From: Ketogulonicigenium vulgare WSH-001
Lineage (GTDB): Bacteria > Pseudomonadota > Alphaproteobacteria > Rhodobacterales > Rhodobacteraceae
DNA: 64,000 nt
Assembly (NCBI RefSeq): GCF_000223375.1
Contig: NC_017384.1
Coordinates: 496,001 to 560,000 of the forward strand
Direction: 5' to 3'
Position 1 is the first letter of the stretch; the number at the start of each line of letters is the position of its first letter. The position numbers and the translations under genes are program-made. Positions 48,350 through 55,951 of the stretch are shown one piece after another. The notes below the pieces were generated by a model that saw only the letters and a list, made by a program, of their open reading frames with translations, ran no database searches and was not told the origin of the DNA.

Positions 48350-48553
48350 GCCGCCTTGACACTCGACAATCGGGGCGGGCTGGCCTAGTTTTTGGGCGCT
48401 CCCATCAGGATGTCTGTTGCAGCACAGCGACAGACTGTTGCTTTTAGGCAAGTTAGGTTCCGAGGGGAGCTGTGACAGTGCTTAAACTGTCATTTGCGTG
48501 GCCCGCGTCGTGGGTGGCGTTATGATGCACGTGGCTTGGGGGGAAGTGGCCGA
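48350..48553 (+). promoter_or_regulatory. mnh operon leader with inverted repeats
   Basis: This region holds TTGACA at 48356-48361, an inverted repeat GTCTGT / ACAGAC (48412-48435), CTGTTGC repeated at 48414 and 48435, and a perfect TGACAGT-N6-ACTGTCA palindrome at 48473-48492, about 60 bases before the mnhA start. It most likely holds the promoter and an operator or leader structure; no known riboswitch is recognised. Confidence 0.35.
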
Positions 48554-51451
48554 ATGATAGAACAAAACCTGCTGCTGGTGCTGACAGTGTTGCCCTTTGC
48601 GGGCGCATTGCTGGCCGTCTCGCTGGGAACCCATGCCAGAAACGCCGAAGCATGGCTTGCCGCGATCGTCATGGCCGCAGGTTTGGTGATCACGCTGTCG
48701 CTTTATCCACTGATCCAAGATGGCGGCGCGCTGCGCAGCCAGATCCAATGGGTGCCCAGTATCGGGCTGAACCTGTTGTTCCGCTTGGACGGTTTTAGCT
48801 GGATGTTCCTGCTGCTGGTGTTCGGCATCGGGCTGATGGTGGTGATCTATGCGCGGTTCTATCTGTCGCCCAAAGATCCCTCGGCCCGCTTTTTTGGCAG
48901 CCTCTTGGCCTTTACCGGCGCGATGGCGGGCGTGCTGCTGTCGGGCAATGTGATCATGCTGGTCGTGTTCTGGGAGCTGACCTCGATCACATCCTTCTTG
49001 CTGATTTCCTATTGGCACCACCTGCAAGGCGCGCGCGATGGGGCGCGGATGTCGCTGATCGTCACGGGTTTGGGCGGGCTATGCCTGCTGGCCGCGATGC
49101 TGATCATCGGCCATGTGGTTGGCAGCTATGATATCGACCGCATTCTGGCGGCGGGCGGCGTGATCAAGGATCACGGCCTGTACCCTGTCATCCTCGCGCT
49201 GTTTCTGCTGGGCACGTTCACAAAATCCGCCCAATTCCCGTTCCATTTCTGGCTGCCAAACGCGATGAACGCGCCAACGCCGGTGTCGTCCTATCTGCAT
49301 TCGGCGACGATGGTGAAGGCGGGCGTCTATCTGATGGTGCGGTTTGCGCCCTCTATCGGTGGGACCGATCTGTGGTTCTATGCGGTGGGCGGCGTCGGGA
49401 TGGTCACCATGGCCTTTGGCGCCTTTGTCGCGCTGTTCCGCCATGATTTGAAAGGTCTGCTGGCCTATTCGACGATCAGCCATCTGGGTCTGATCACCGC
49501 ACTTGCGGGCTTTGGCACCCCTGCCGCCATTGTCGCCGCGATCTTCCACATCGCCAACCACGCGATTTTCAAGGCCAGCCTGTTCATGGCCGCAGGTATC
49601 GTCGACCACGAGGCGGGCACCCGCGATATGCGGCGCCTGTCCGGCCTCAGGCGATTGATGCCGGTAACCTTTGTGCTGACCGCACTGGCGGCTGCCGCGA
49701 TGGCGGGCGTGCCGCTGCTGTCAGGCTTTATTTCCAAGGAAATGTTCCTTGCCGAAACGATCGAGCCCTATAACGGCAGCCAATTTGCCGCGCTGCTGCC
49801 ATGGGTTGCGACGATTGGCTCGCTGTTCTCTGCCGCCTATGCGCTGCGCCTGATCCTGTCGGTGTTCTTTGGCCCCGATGCGACCAGCCTGCCCAAAACC
49901 CCGCACGAGCCGCCGCGCCTGATGCGCCTGCCGGTCGAGATCCTGGTGCTGCTGGCCGTGGCCGTGGGCTGTTTTCCCTATCAAACCATTGCCCCGATCC
50001 TGAAGGTGGCGGTGCTGTCGGTGCTGGGCGATGCGACGCCGCATTATTCGCTGTCGCTGTGGCACGGCTTTAACACGCCGCTGATGATGAGCGCGATTGC
50101 CCTGATCGGCGGCACGCTGTTGTATCTGACGTTCCGTCGCCAGATCGAGGAAGGGCCCGATGGCCCGCCCTTGATCCACCCGCTGCGCGGGCAACGCGTG
50201 TTTGACCGGCTGCTGCTGATCCTGTCGTGGCGCGTGCCGCGCCGGCTGCTGTCGACCTTTGCCAGTGACCGCCTGCAGTCACAGTTGGTGATTATCATTC
50301 TGGTCGCTTTCCTTGTGGCGGCGTGGTCGGTCTGGGGCGTGCCGCGCCCGGTGCCCGATATTCTGGGCGGCGTCGGCTTTGACCTGCCGTTTGCGATGCT
50401 GTGGATCGTGGGTGCGACCTGTGCTGTCGCGGCGGCGTGGCAGGCGAAATACCACCGTTTCGCGGCGCTGGTGCTGCTGGGCGGCGCGGGCCTGTGCACG
50501 GTGATGACCTTTGCTCTGCTGTCCGCGCCCGATTTGGCCGTGACGCAACTGCTGGTCGAGATTGTGACCACCGTCCTGCTGCTGCTGGGTCTGCGCTGGC
50601 TGCCCAAGCGGCGCGAGCCGATCAAAGGTGACGGGGCTCTACGCTCGCACCTGCGGCGGACGCGCGATCTGGTGATTGCGGTGGCGTGCGGCGGGGGTGT
50701 CGCAATCGTGGCACTGTGGGTCATGCTATCGCCGCCAGTGGATACAATCGGCGATTGGTTCTTGCAAAACGCCTATTCCGAGGGTGGCGGCACCAATGTG
50801 GTGAATGTCATTCTGGTCGACTTCCGCGCCTTTGACACGTTCGGCGAGATCACCGTTCTAGCCATCGTCGGGCTGACCGTCTTTTCGCTGCTGCGGCGGT
50901 TCCGCCCCGCGCCAGAGGCTGCCGGTCGCCCGGATGAACAAATCGGTGCCGATCCCAAGATGCTGGACCAGTTCCTGTATGTGCCGGCCATCGTGATGCA
51001 GTGGATGTTCGCGCCGACGATTGCACTTTCGGCCTATCTGTTCTTCCGCGGTCACGATCTGCCCGGTGGCGGTTTTGCTGCCGGTGTCACCTTGGCCGTC
51101 GGGTTCTTGATGCAATATATCGCGGCGAATGTGCGCTGGATTGAATCGCGACTGACGGTGCTGCCGATCCGCTGGATTGGCTGGGGTCTGCTGATTGCGG
51201 CGGCGACGGGGATGGGGGCATGGCTGTTTGGCTATCCCTTCCTGACCGCCCATTCGCAATATCTGGATATCCCGATCATCGGCCGCGTCCCTGCGGCAAG
51301 TGCGCTGTTCTTTGACCTTGGGGTGTTCCTGCTGGTCGTGGGCGCAACCGTGCTGATGTTGATCGCAATCGCCCACCAATCGCTGCGTTCCGCGCGGGCG
51401 CGTGAATTGGATGAGGCGCGTGCCAAAGAAGAAGACGAGGAGGTCGCCTGA
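48554..51451 (+). CDS. mnhA: Mrp-type Na+(K+)/H+ antiporter subunit A fused to subunit B
   Basis: 965 residues. The N-terminal part is a NuoL-like antiporter with 14-16 helices: FTKSAQFPFHFWLPNAMNAPTPVSSYLHSATMVKAGVYL and SHLGLITALAGFG. The later part contains the MrpA-specific region and, from about residue 815, an MrpB domain (MQWMFAPTIALSAYLFFRGHDLPGGGFAAGVTLAVGFLMQYIA). The A-B fusion defines the Pha-type (group 2) six-gene operon. The complex exchanges cytosolic Na+ or K+ for protons. Stop overlaps the mnhC start (TGATG). Confidence 0.95.
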   Translation: MIEQNLLLVLTVLPFAGALLAVSLGTHARNAEAWLAAIVMAAGLVITLSLYPLIQDGGALRSQIQWVPSIGLNLLFRLDGFSWMFLLLVFGIGLMVVIYARFYLSPKDPSARFFGSLLAFTGAMAGVLLSGNVIMLVVFWELTSITSFLLISYWHHLQGARDGARMSLIVTGLGGLCLLAAMLIIGHVVGSYDIDRILAAGGVIKDHGLYPVILALFLLGTFTKSAQFPFHFWLPNAMNAPTPVSSYLHSATMVKAGVYLMVRFAPSIGGTDLWFYAVGGVGMVTMAFGAFVALFRHDLKGLLAYSTISHLGLITALAGFGTPAAIVAAIFHIANHAIFKASLFMAAGIVDHEAGTRDMRRLSGLRRLMPVTFVLTALAAAAMAGVPLLSGFISKEMFLAETIEPYNGSQFAALLPWVATIGSLFSAAYALRLILSVFFGPDATSLPKTPHEPPRLMRLPVEILVLLAVAVGCFPYQTIAPILKVAVLSVLGDATPHYSLSLWHGFNTPLMMSAIALIGGTLLYLTFRRQIEEGPDGPPLIHPLRGQRVFDRLLLILSWRVPRRLLSTFASDRLQSQLVIIILVAFLVAAWSVWGVPRPVPDILGGVGFDLPFAMLWIVGATCAVAAAWQAKYHRFAALVLLGGAGLCTVMTFALLSAPDLAVTQLLVEIVTTVLLLLGLRWLPKRREPIKGDGALRSHLRRTRDLVIAVACGGGVAIVALWVMLSPPVDTIGDWFLQNAYSEGGGTNVVNVILVDFRAFDTFGEITVLAIVGLTVFSLLRRFRPAPEAAGRPDEQIGADPKMLDQFLYVPAIVMQWMFAPTIALSAYLFFRGHDLPGGGFAAGVTLAVGFLMQYIAANVRWIESRLTVLPIRWIGWGLLIAAATGMGAWLFGYPFLTAHSQYLDIPIIGRVPAASALFFDLGVFLLVVGATVLMLIAIAHQSLRSARARELDEARAKEEDEEVA

Positions 51452-51792
51452 TGGAAGTCGTTCTTGCAACTGCAATCGGCGTTCTCGTCGCGTCGGGTGT
51501 GTGGCTGGTGCTGCGCCCCCGCACATTCCAGGTGATTATCGGCCTGTGCCTGCTGTCTTACGGTGTGAACCTGTTCATCTTTGCCATGGGACGGCTGTGG
51601 GTCGACAAAGCCCCGATCATGACCAAAGGCGGGCCGGTCGATCCGACCCAATTCGCCGACCCGGTGCCGCAAGCCCTTGTGCTGACCGCCATTGTCATCA
51701 GCTTTGCCACGACGGCGCTGTTTCTGGTGGTGATGATGGTCTCGCGCGGGCTGACCGGCACTGACCACGTTGACGGCAAGGAGACCAACTGA
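51451..51792 (+). CDS. mnhC: Mrp-type antiporter subunit C
   Basis: 113 residues, NuoK-like with three helices. GVWLVLRPRTFQVIIGLCLLSYGVNLFIFAMGRLWVDKAPI and DPVPQALVLTAIVISFATTALFLVVM are the family signatures. It overlaps mnhA and mnhD starts by one base each. Confidence 0.96.
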   Translation: MEVVLATAIGVLVASGVWLVLRPRTFQVIIGLCLLSYGVNLFIFAMGRLWVDKAPIMTKGGPVDPTQFADPVPQALVLTAIVISFATTALFLVVMMVSRGLTGTDHVDGKETN

Positions 51793-53478
51793 TGGGCGCA
51801 TCACCTGAACACCTGATGATCGCGCCGATCGTCATCCCGATGGTCATTGGCGCCTTGATGCTGCTGTATGATGACCGTCAGCGGCGCGCAAAACTGATCA
51901 TGAGCCTTGGCTCGGCCCTTGCGATGCTGGTCATCGGGATCGAGCTGCTGGTGCGCGCGCGGGTCCGAACTGACGGGTGGCAACTCGATCGGTTTCTATC
52001 TGCTGGGCGATTGGGCCTCGCCCTTTGGCATCGTGCTGGTGGTCGACCGCCTGTCGGCGATGATGCTGGTGCTGACGGCGCTGGTCTCGATCCCGGCGCT
52101 GGTCTATTCCGCTGCCGGTTGGGGCGGTAAGGGGCAGCATTTCTATTCGATCTTCCAGTTCATGCTGATGGGCGTGAACGGCGCGTTCCTGACAGGCGAT
52201 CTGTTCAACCTGTTCGTTTTCTTCGAGATTTTGCTGGCGGCCTCTTATGGCCTTATGCTGCATGGCTCGGGGCAGCTGCGGGTGCGGGCGGGTCTTCATT
52301 ATATCGCGGTGAACCTTGTCGGCGCGCTGCTGTTCCTGATCGGCGTCTCGCTGATCTACGGGGTCACCGGCACGCTGAACATGGCGGATCTGGCGACGCG
52401 GATCGTGAATATCAGCGATGCCGACCGTCCCTTGCTGCACGCGGCGGCAGGTGTGCTGGGGATCGCCTTCTTGATCAAAGCGGGCGCGTGGCCGCTGTCC
52501 TTCTGGCTGCCGCCGACCTATCAGGCGGCGCCGGCGCCGGTGGGGGCGATGTTCGCCATCCTCACCAAGGTCGGCATCTATGTCATCTTGCGCATGTCGA
52601 TGCTGCTGTTTGGGGAAAGCGGCGGTCTTTCCGCCGGCTTCGGGGCCGAGGTGCTGATCGCCATTGGCATCCTGTCGCTGATCTATGCCACTGCGGGTGT
52701 CATGACATCGCAAAGCCTTGGCCGTATGGCGGGCTATTCGGTGCAGGTCACATCGGCGACGCTGATCGCGGTGATCGGCTTTGCCATCGGTGGTGGCGGC
52801 ATGTCGATGCTGGGCGGCGCGATGTATTATATGATCGCCTCGACCCTCGCCACGGCCGCGCTATTCCTGCTGGACGAGGTGCTGCAGCGCAGGCAGGGCG
52901 GTATCGCGGCCATCCTTGCGCTGACCGCTGATGCTTACGGCGTTGATCAGCCCGAGGACGATTCGGAATCGGGCGAGGTTGGCGTTGCCATTCCTGCCGT
53001 GCTGACCGTGCTGGCGGTGGCGTTCTTTGCCGTGGCGCTGGTGCTGTCGGGGATGCCGCCTTTGCCGGGCTTTATCGGCAAGTTCGCCATGCTGTCGGGC
53101 GGGCTGAACCCGGGCGGCTTGGGGCGCGGAATGCCGTCGGAATGGATGTGGCTGTTCACCTTCCTTGTGATCCTGTCGGGCTTTGCCACGATGATCGCAC
53201 TGGTGCGGATCGGGATGCAGACATTCTGGGGCGATGATGAGCCGATGTCCAAGGTCCGCCTGCAAGAGCTGCTGCCCATCGTCGGTCTGGTTGTATTGCT
53301 GGTGATCCTTGCCGTGCGTGCCCATCCGGTCATGCGCTATACCGAGATCACCGCACGCGCGCTGGCGCGTCCGACGATTTATATCGACGGCGTCATCACC
53401 GCGCCGCGGGTCGAGGATCTGCAAGGCCCCGTCGCAGAACAGCAACCCGTCGCAGCTGCAGGAGGAAACGGTGCGTAA
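51792..53478 (+). CDS. mnhD: Mrp-type antiporter subunit D, interrupted by a frameshift as written
   Basis: The first ~57 codons from ATG 51792 (HLMIAPIVIPMVIGALMLLYDD, then ALAMLVIGIELLVRA) belong to MnhD, but the frame then runs into non-family sequence. The proper continuation (GGNSIGFYLLGDWASPFGIVLVVDRLSAMMLVLTALV, LFNLFVFFEILLAASYGLM, AWPLSFWLPPTYQAAPAPV) is in the +1 frame from about 51965 to 53478. The switch falls in the alternating GC run near 51955-51965. Removing one base restores a single protein of about 560 residues. Sequencing error, real inactivation or rare recoding cannot be separated here; all neighbours look intact. NuoN-like antiporter subunit, 13-14 helices. Confidence 0.85.
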
Positions 53479-53959
53479 ACTTATCCCCCATCCGATGGTG
53501 ACCCTGTCGCTGACGCTGGTCTGGATGACGCTGAACGATTTCAGCGTCGGGCATCTGCTGCTGGGCCTTGGTATTGCGCTGCTGGCAGGCTGGTCGCTGG
53601 GCCTAGTCTATCCGCGCGAGCGGCGGATCAAGAACTGGCTACCGCTGGTGAAACTGTTCTTTGTCGTCGGCGCCGATATCATCCGCTCGAATGCTGCCGT
53701 GTTCTGGCTGATCGTCACCAAAGGCCGCCAAGGCGCGCGCAAATCCGGCTTTATCGAGATGGATTTGCAACTGACCGACCGCTTTGGCCTGATGGTCATG
53801 GCGCTGATCCTGACGGCGACGCCGGGCTCGGCCTGGATCTGGCACGATCCCGAACGCGGGCGGCTGCTGATCCATGTCTTTGACCTTGTCGACGAGGACG
53901 AATGGCGGCGGCAGATCCAAGAAAGATATGAGCGGGTTCTGATGGAGATCTACGAATGA
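53471..53959 (+). CDS. mnhE: Mrp-type antiporter subunit E
   Basis: 162 residues. GTG start at 53471 with AGGAGG 6 bases upstream, inside the end of mnhD (8-base overlap). [33 protein letters not shown] and the hydrophilic C-terminal [33 protein letters not shown] are MnhE features; two or three membrane helices. Confidence 0.94.
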   Translation: MRKLIPHPMVTLSLTLVWMTLNDFSVGHLLLGLGIALLAGWSLGLVYPRERRIKNWLPLVKLFFVVGADIIRSNAAVFWLIVTKGRQGARKSGFIEMDLQLTDRFGLMVMALILTATPGSAWIWHDPERGRLLIHVFDLVDEDEWRRQIQERYERVLMEIYE

Positions 53960-54237
53960 GCGAAACCATCCTCTTTTGGGCGGTGACCTATGCGCAGATC
54001 ATGCTGGGTCTGGCGCTGATCCTGGCGGGCTGGCGCGGCGTGACCGGCCCGCGTGCCCAAGATCGCGTGCTGGGTCTGGATACGATCTATATCACCGCGA
54101 TGTTGCTGTTGCTGGTCACCGGGATCCGCACCGGCGGGCATTACTATTTCGAGGCCGCGCTGATCATCGCCATCCTTGGCTTTGTCACCACGGTCGCCTT
54201 GGCGAAATTCCTGCTGCGCGGCGAGGTGATCGAATGA
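53956..54237 (+). CDS. mnhF: Mrp-type antiporter subunit F
   Basis: 93 residues, three helices. [28 protein letters not shown] and [22 protein letters not shown] match MnhF. Overlaps mnhE and mnhG by 4 bases each. Confidence 0.95.
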   Translation: MSETILFWAVTYAQIMLGLALILAGWRGVTGPRAQDRVLGLDTIYITAMLLLLVTGIRTGGHYYFEAALIIAILGFVTTVALAKFLLRGEVIE

Positions 54238-54650
54238 CCGGCGCTGATCTGCCCGTTTGGGTCGCAATTTTGATCGCCGTGCTGGTGGTGGTCGGATCGT
54301 CTTTGACCTTTGTTGGCGCGCTGGGTCTGGTGCGGCTGAAGAACTTTTACGACCGCTTGCACGCGCCGACCCTTGGCACCAGCTGGGGCACGGCGGGGAT
54401 TGCGCTGGCCTCGATGATCTTCTTTTCGGTCATCGCGGGCGAGGTGCTGCTGCATGAGTTGATCATCGGCATCTTTGTCATGATCACAACGCCGGTGGGA
54501 CTGATCTTGCTGGCGGGCGCGGCCTATACCCGCGATCAGCGCGAGATTATGAACAAGCTGTCGAATGATACGCTGCCGATCGAGACCGCCGAGACGCTGG
54601 AATCCTCGGCCGATGTGCATCAACTGGGCCCGGTGGAAAAGCCGCAATGA
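54234..54650 (+). CDS. mnhG: Mrp-type antiporter subunit G
   Basis: 138 residues, three helices with a hydrophilic C-terminal tail. [42 protein letters not shown] is the MnhG signature; [24 protein letters not shown] follows. The tail (about 40 residues, acidic) is longer than needed for the family. Overlaps the SseB gene by 4 bases. Confidence 0.95.
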   Translation: MTGADLPVWVAILIAVLVVVGSSLTFVGALGLVRLKNFYDRLHAPTLGTSWGTAGIALASMIFFSVIAGEVLLHELIIGIFVMITTPVGLILLAGAAYTRDQREIMNKLSNDTLPIETAETLESSADVHQLGPVEKPQ

Positions 54651-55447
54651 GTGACCTCAGCGCGCTGGATCAAGCCCATGCGCAGATGCAGGCCGCGCCC
54701 GATGATGATGCGCGCCGCCTGCAATTCTATGCGGTGCTGGCCGATAGCGCTTTGTTTTTGATGCTGGAGGGCGAGCCTGAAGGCGAAAGCGTCAGCCCCG
54801 CCGTGTTCAATGTCGCAGGCGTGGATTACATTTTGGTCTTTGACAGCGAGGCACGCCTTGCCGCATTTGCGGGCGGGGCGGTGCCCTATGCCGGTCTCGC
54901 CGGGCGCGGTCTGGTCGAGATGATCGCGGGCCAGGGAATCGGTCTTGGCGTGAACCTCGATAGCGCGCCCTCTAGCATGATGATCGGGCCCGAAGGGGTG
55001 GATTGGCTGGCGGACACACTGGCGGCGCAGCCGGAATCCGATTTCGCGCGCCCCCGTAAAATCGCGGCCCCCGCGCAGATGCCGCCCGGGCTGATGCAGG
55101 CGCTGACCGCGCGTCTGACCCATGCGGGCGTGCTGGCGCGGGCGGCTTGGCTGGCTGCAATCGAATATGACACCGGCGCGCGCGGCCATATGCTGGCTTT
55201 TGTCGATGCCGATCCTGCCGCGCAGCCGCAACTGGCCAGCGCGGTGCGCGAAGCTTTGGTCTTTTCCGGGGTCGAGGCGGCAGCACTGGATGTGGCCTTT
55301 TTTGACAGCAGCAAAGACAGCAGCTTTGTCGCACGGCTGAACGTGGGGCAGGCGATCCCGCTGGGCGTGCCGCAGCAACCCGTGACCCCCAAAAGCAAAA
55401 CGGCCGGACCGGGAATGGATCCCGACCGGCCGCCTATCTTACGATAG
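54647..55447 (+). CDS. SseB-family protein
   Basis: 266 residues. The N-terminal part (LDQAHAQMQAAPDDDARRLQFYAVLADSALFLMLEGE, DYILVFDSEARLAAFAGG, LAGRGLVEMIAGQGIGLGVNLDS) follows the SseB domain of unclear function; the C-terminal part (ALVFSGVEAAALDVAFFDS) is the SseB C-terminal type. No membrane segment or signal. It overlaps mnhG (ATGA), so it is the last cistron of the Mrp operon. The end of the gene contains the terminator of the opposite-strand unit. Confidence 0.82.
   Translation: MSDLSALDQAHAQMQAAPDDDARRLQFYAVLADSALFLMLEGEPEGESVSPAVFNVAGVDYILVFDSEARLAAFAGGAVPYAGLAGRGLVEMIAGQGIGLGVNLDSAPSSMMIGPEGVDWLADTLAAQPESDFARPRKIAAPAQMPPGLMQALTARLTHAGVLARAAWLAAIEYDTGARGHMLAFVDADPAAQPQLASAVREALVFSGVEAAALDVAFFDSSKDSSFVARLNVGQAIPLGVPQQPVTPKSKTAGPGMDPDRPPILR
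55388..55432 (-). terminator. Rho-independent terminator on the minus strand, inside the 3' end of the SseB gene
   Basis: On the minus strand CGGCCGGTCGGGA-tccat-TCCCGGTCCGGCCG (13-bp stem with one bulge) is followed by TTTTGCTTTT. It lies directly after the stop codon at 55434-55436 and thus ends a minus-strand transcript, not the Mrp operon. Confidence 0.75.
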
Positions 55448-55580
55448 TCTTGCGGTAGTTCTGGTAACGTTCGATCAGTGCTGCAACCGTCGCAGTCTCT
55501 CGCCAAGGCGATCCCCAAAGTGGGACCTGCGAGTCTGACCTGACTGGGCTACCGCGCCGCCAATTCTAATGGGCGGGCAT
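55434..55580 (-). pseudogene. Possible small gene interrupted by an in-frame amber codon
   Basis: From ATG at 55578-55580 the frame reads MPAH, TAG (55566-55568), then an open stretch of 43 codons with RSDSQVPLWGSPWRETATVA and ALIERYQNYRKTIVR, stopping right before the minus-strand terminator. The C-terminal half reads like a real helical protein end. No other start codon is available after the amber codon. It could be a small gene broken by one nonsense change, a sequence error, or chance. No family recognised. Confidence 0.3.
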
Positions 55581-55590
55581 CCCGATAAGG

Positions 55591-55746
55591 TCAGAAATGA
55601 ACGTCGAACTCTTTTCCGGCTTGTCCGGAACGGTTCAGGCCCGCGTAGGAGCCATGGTGATCTGAGCAGCCGCGAATACAAAATGCGGCGCCGATAACCC
55701 CCAGAACAGCGCCGAACGAATTCAGGCTGCGCTTCAGGGCAGTCAT
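55591..55746 (-). CDS. Small hypothetical protein, 51 residues
   Basis: ATG at 55746 with AGAGAAGAG about 9 bases upstream. Sequence: a basic start MTALKRSL, one hydrophobic segment (FGAVLGVIGAAFCIRGC, probable membrane helix or signal), then a polar tail DHHGSYAGLNRSGQAGKEFDVHF. A promoter (TTGATT, 18 bases, TATGAG) lies about 55 bases upstream, overlapped by a GTGAC-N11-GTCAC inverted repeat. A minus-strand terminator lies 150 bases downstream. Function unknown; no family recognised. Confidence 0.45.
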   Translation of the reverse strand: MTALKRSLNSFGAVLGVIGAAFCIRGCSDHHGSYAGLNRSGQAGKEFDVHF

Positions 55747-55772
55747 TACACACTCTTCTCTTTCTGTCTTGA

Positions 55773-55820
55773 GTGACCTCTCTCATATGTCACCGATTGG
55801 TCAAAAAATCAAGAGGCGCC
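55773..55820 (-). promoter_or_regulatory. Promoter and inverted repeat of the small minus-strand unit
   Basis: On the minus strand TTGATT-N18-TATGAG, with the inverted repeat GTGAC-N11-GTCAC (55773-55793) covering the -10 region, a position suitable for an operator. Confidence 0.4.
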
Positions 55821-55951
55821 TTATTTCATTGAATTTTTCGCGAATTGTCCCATCCGCTCAAGGGGTTCCAGCAGCGTAAAGGGGGACGAATCAAGGCTTT
55901 GAACCACGGGGCGTGACGGGTTAAGATAGGGGCGAATGAAGGAGGCCCTCT

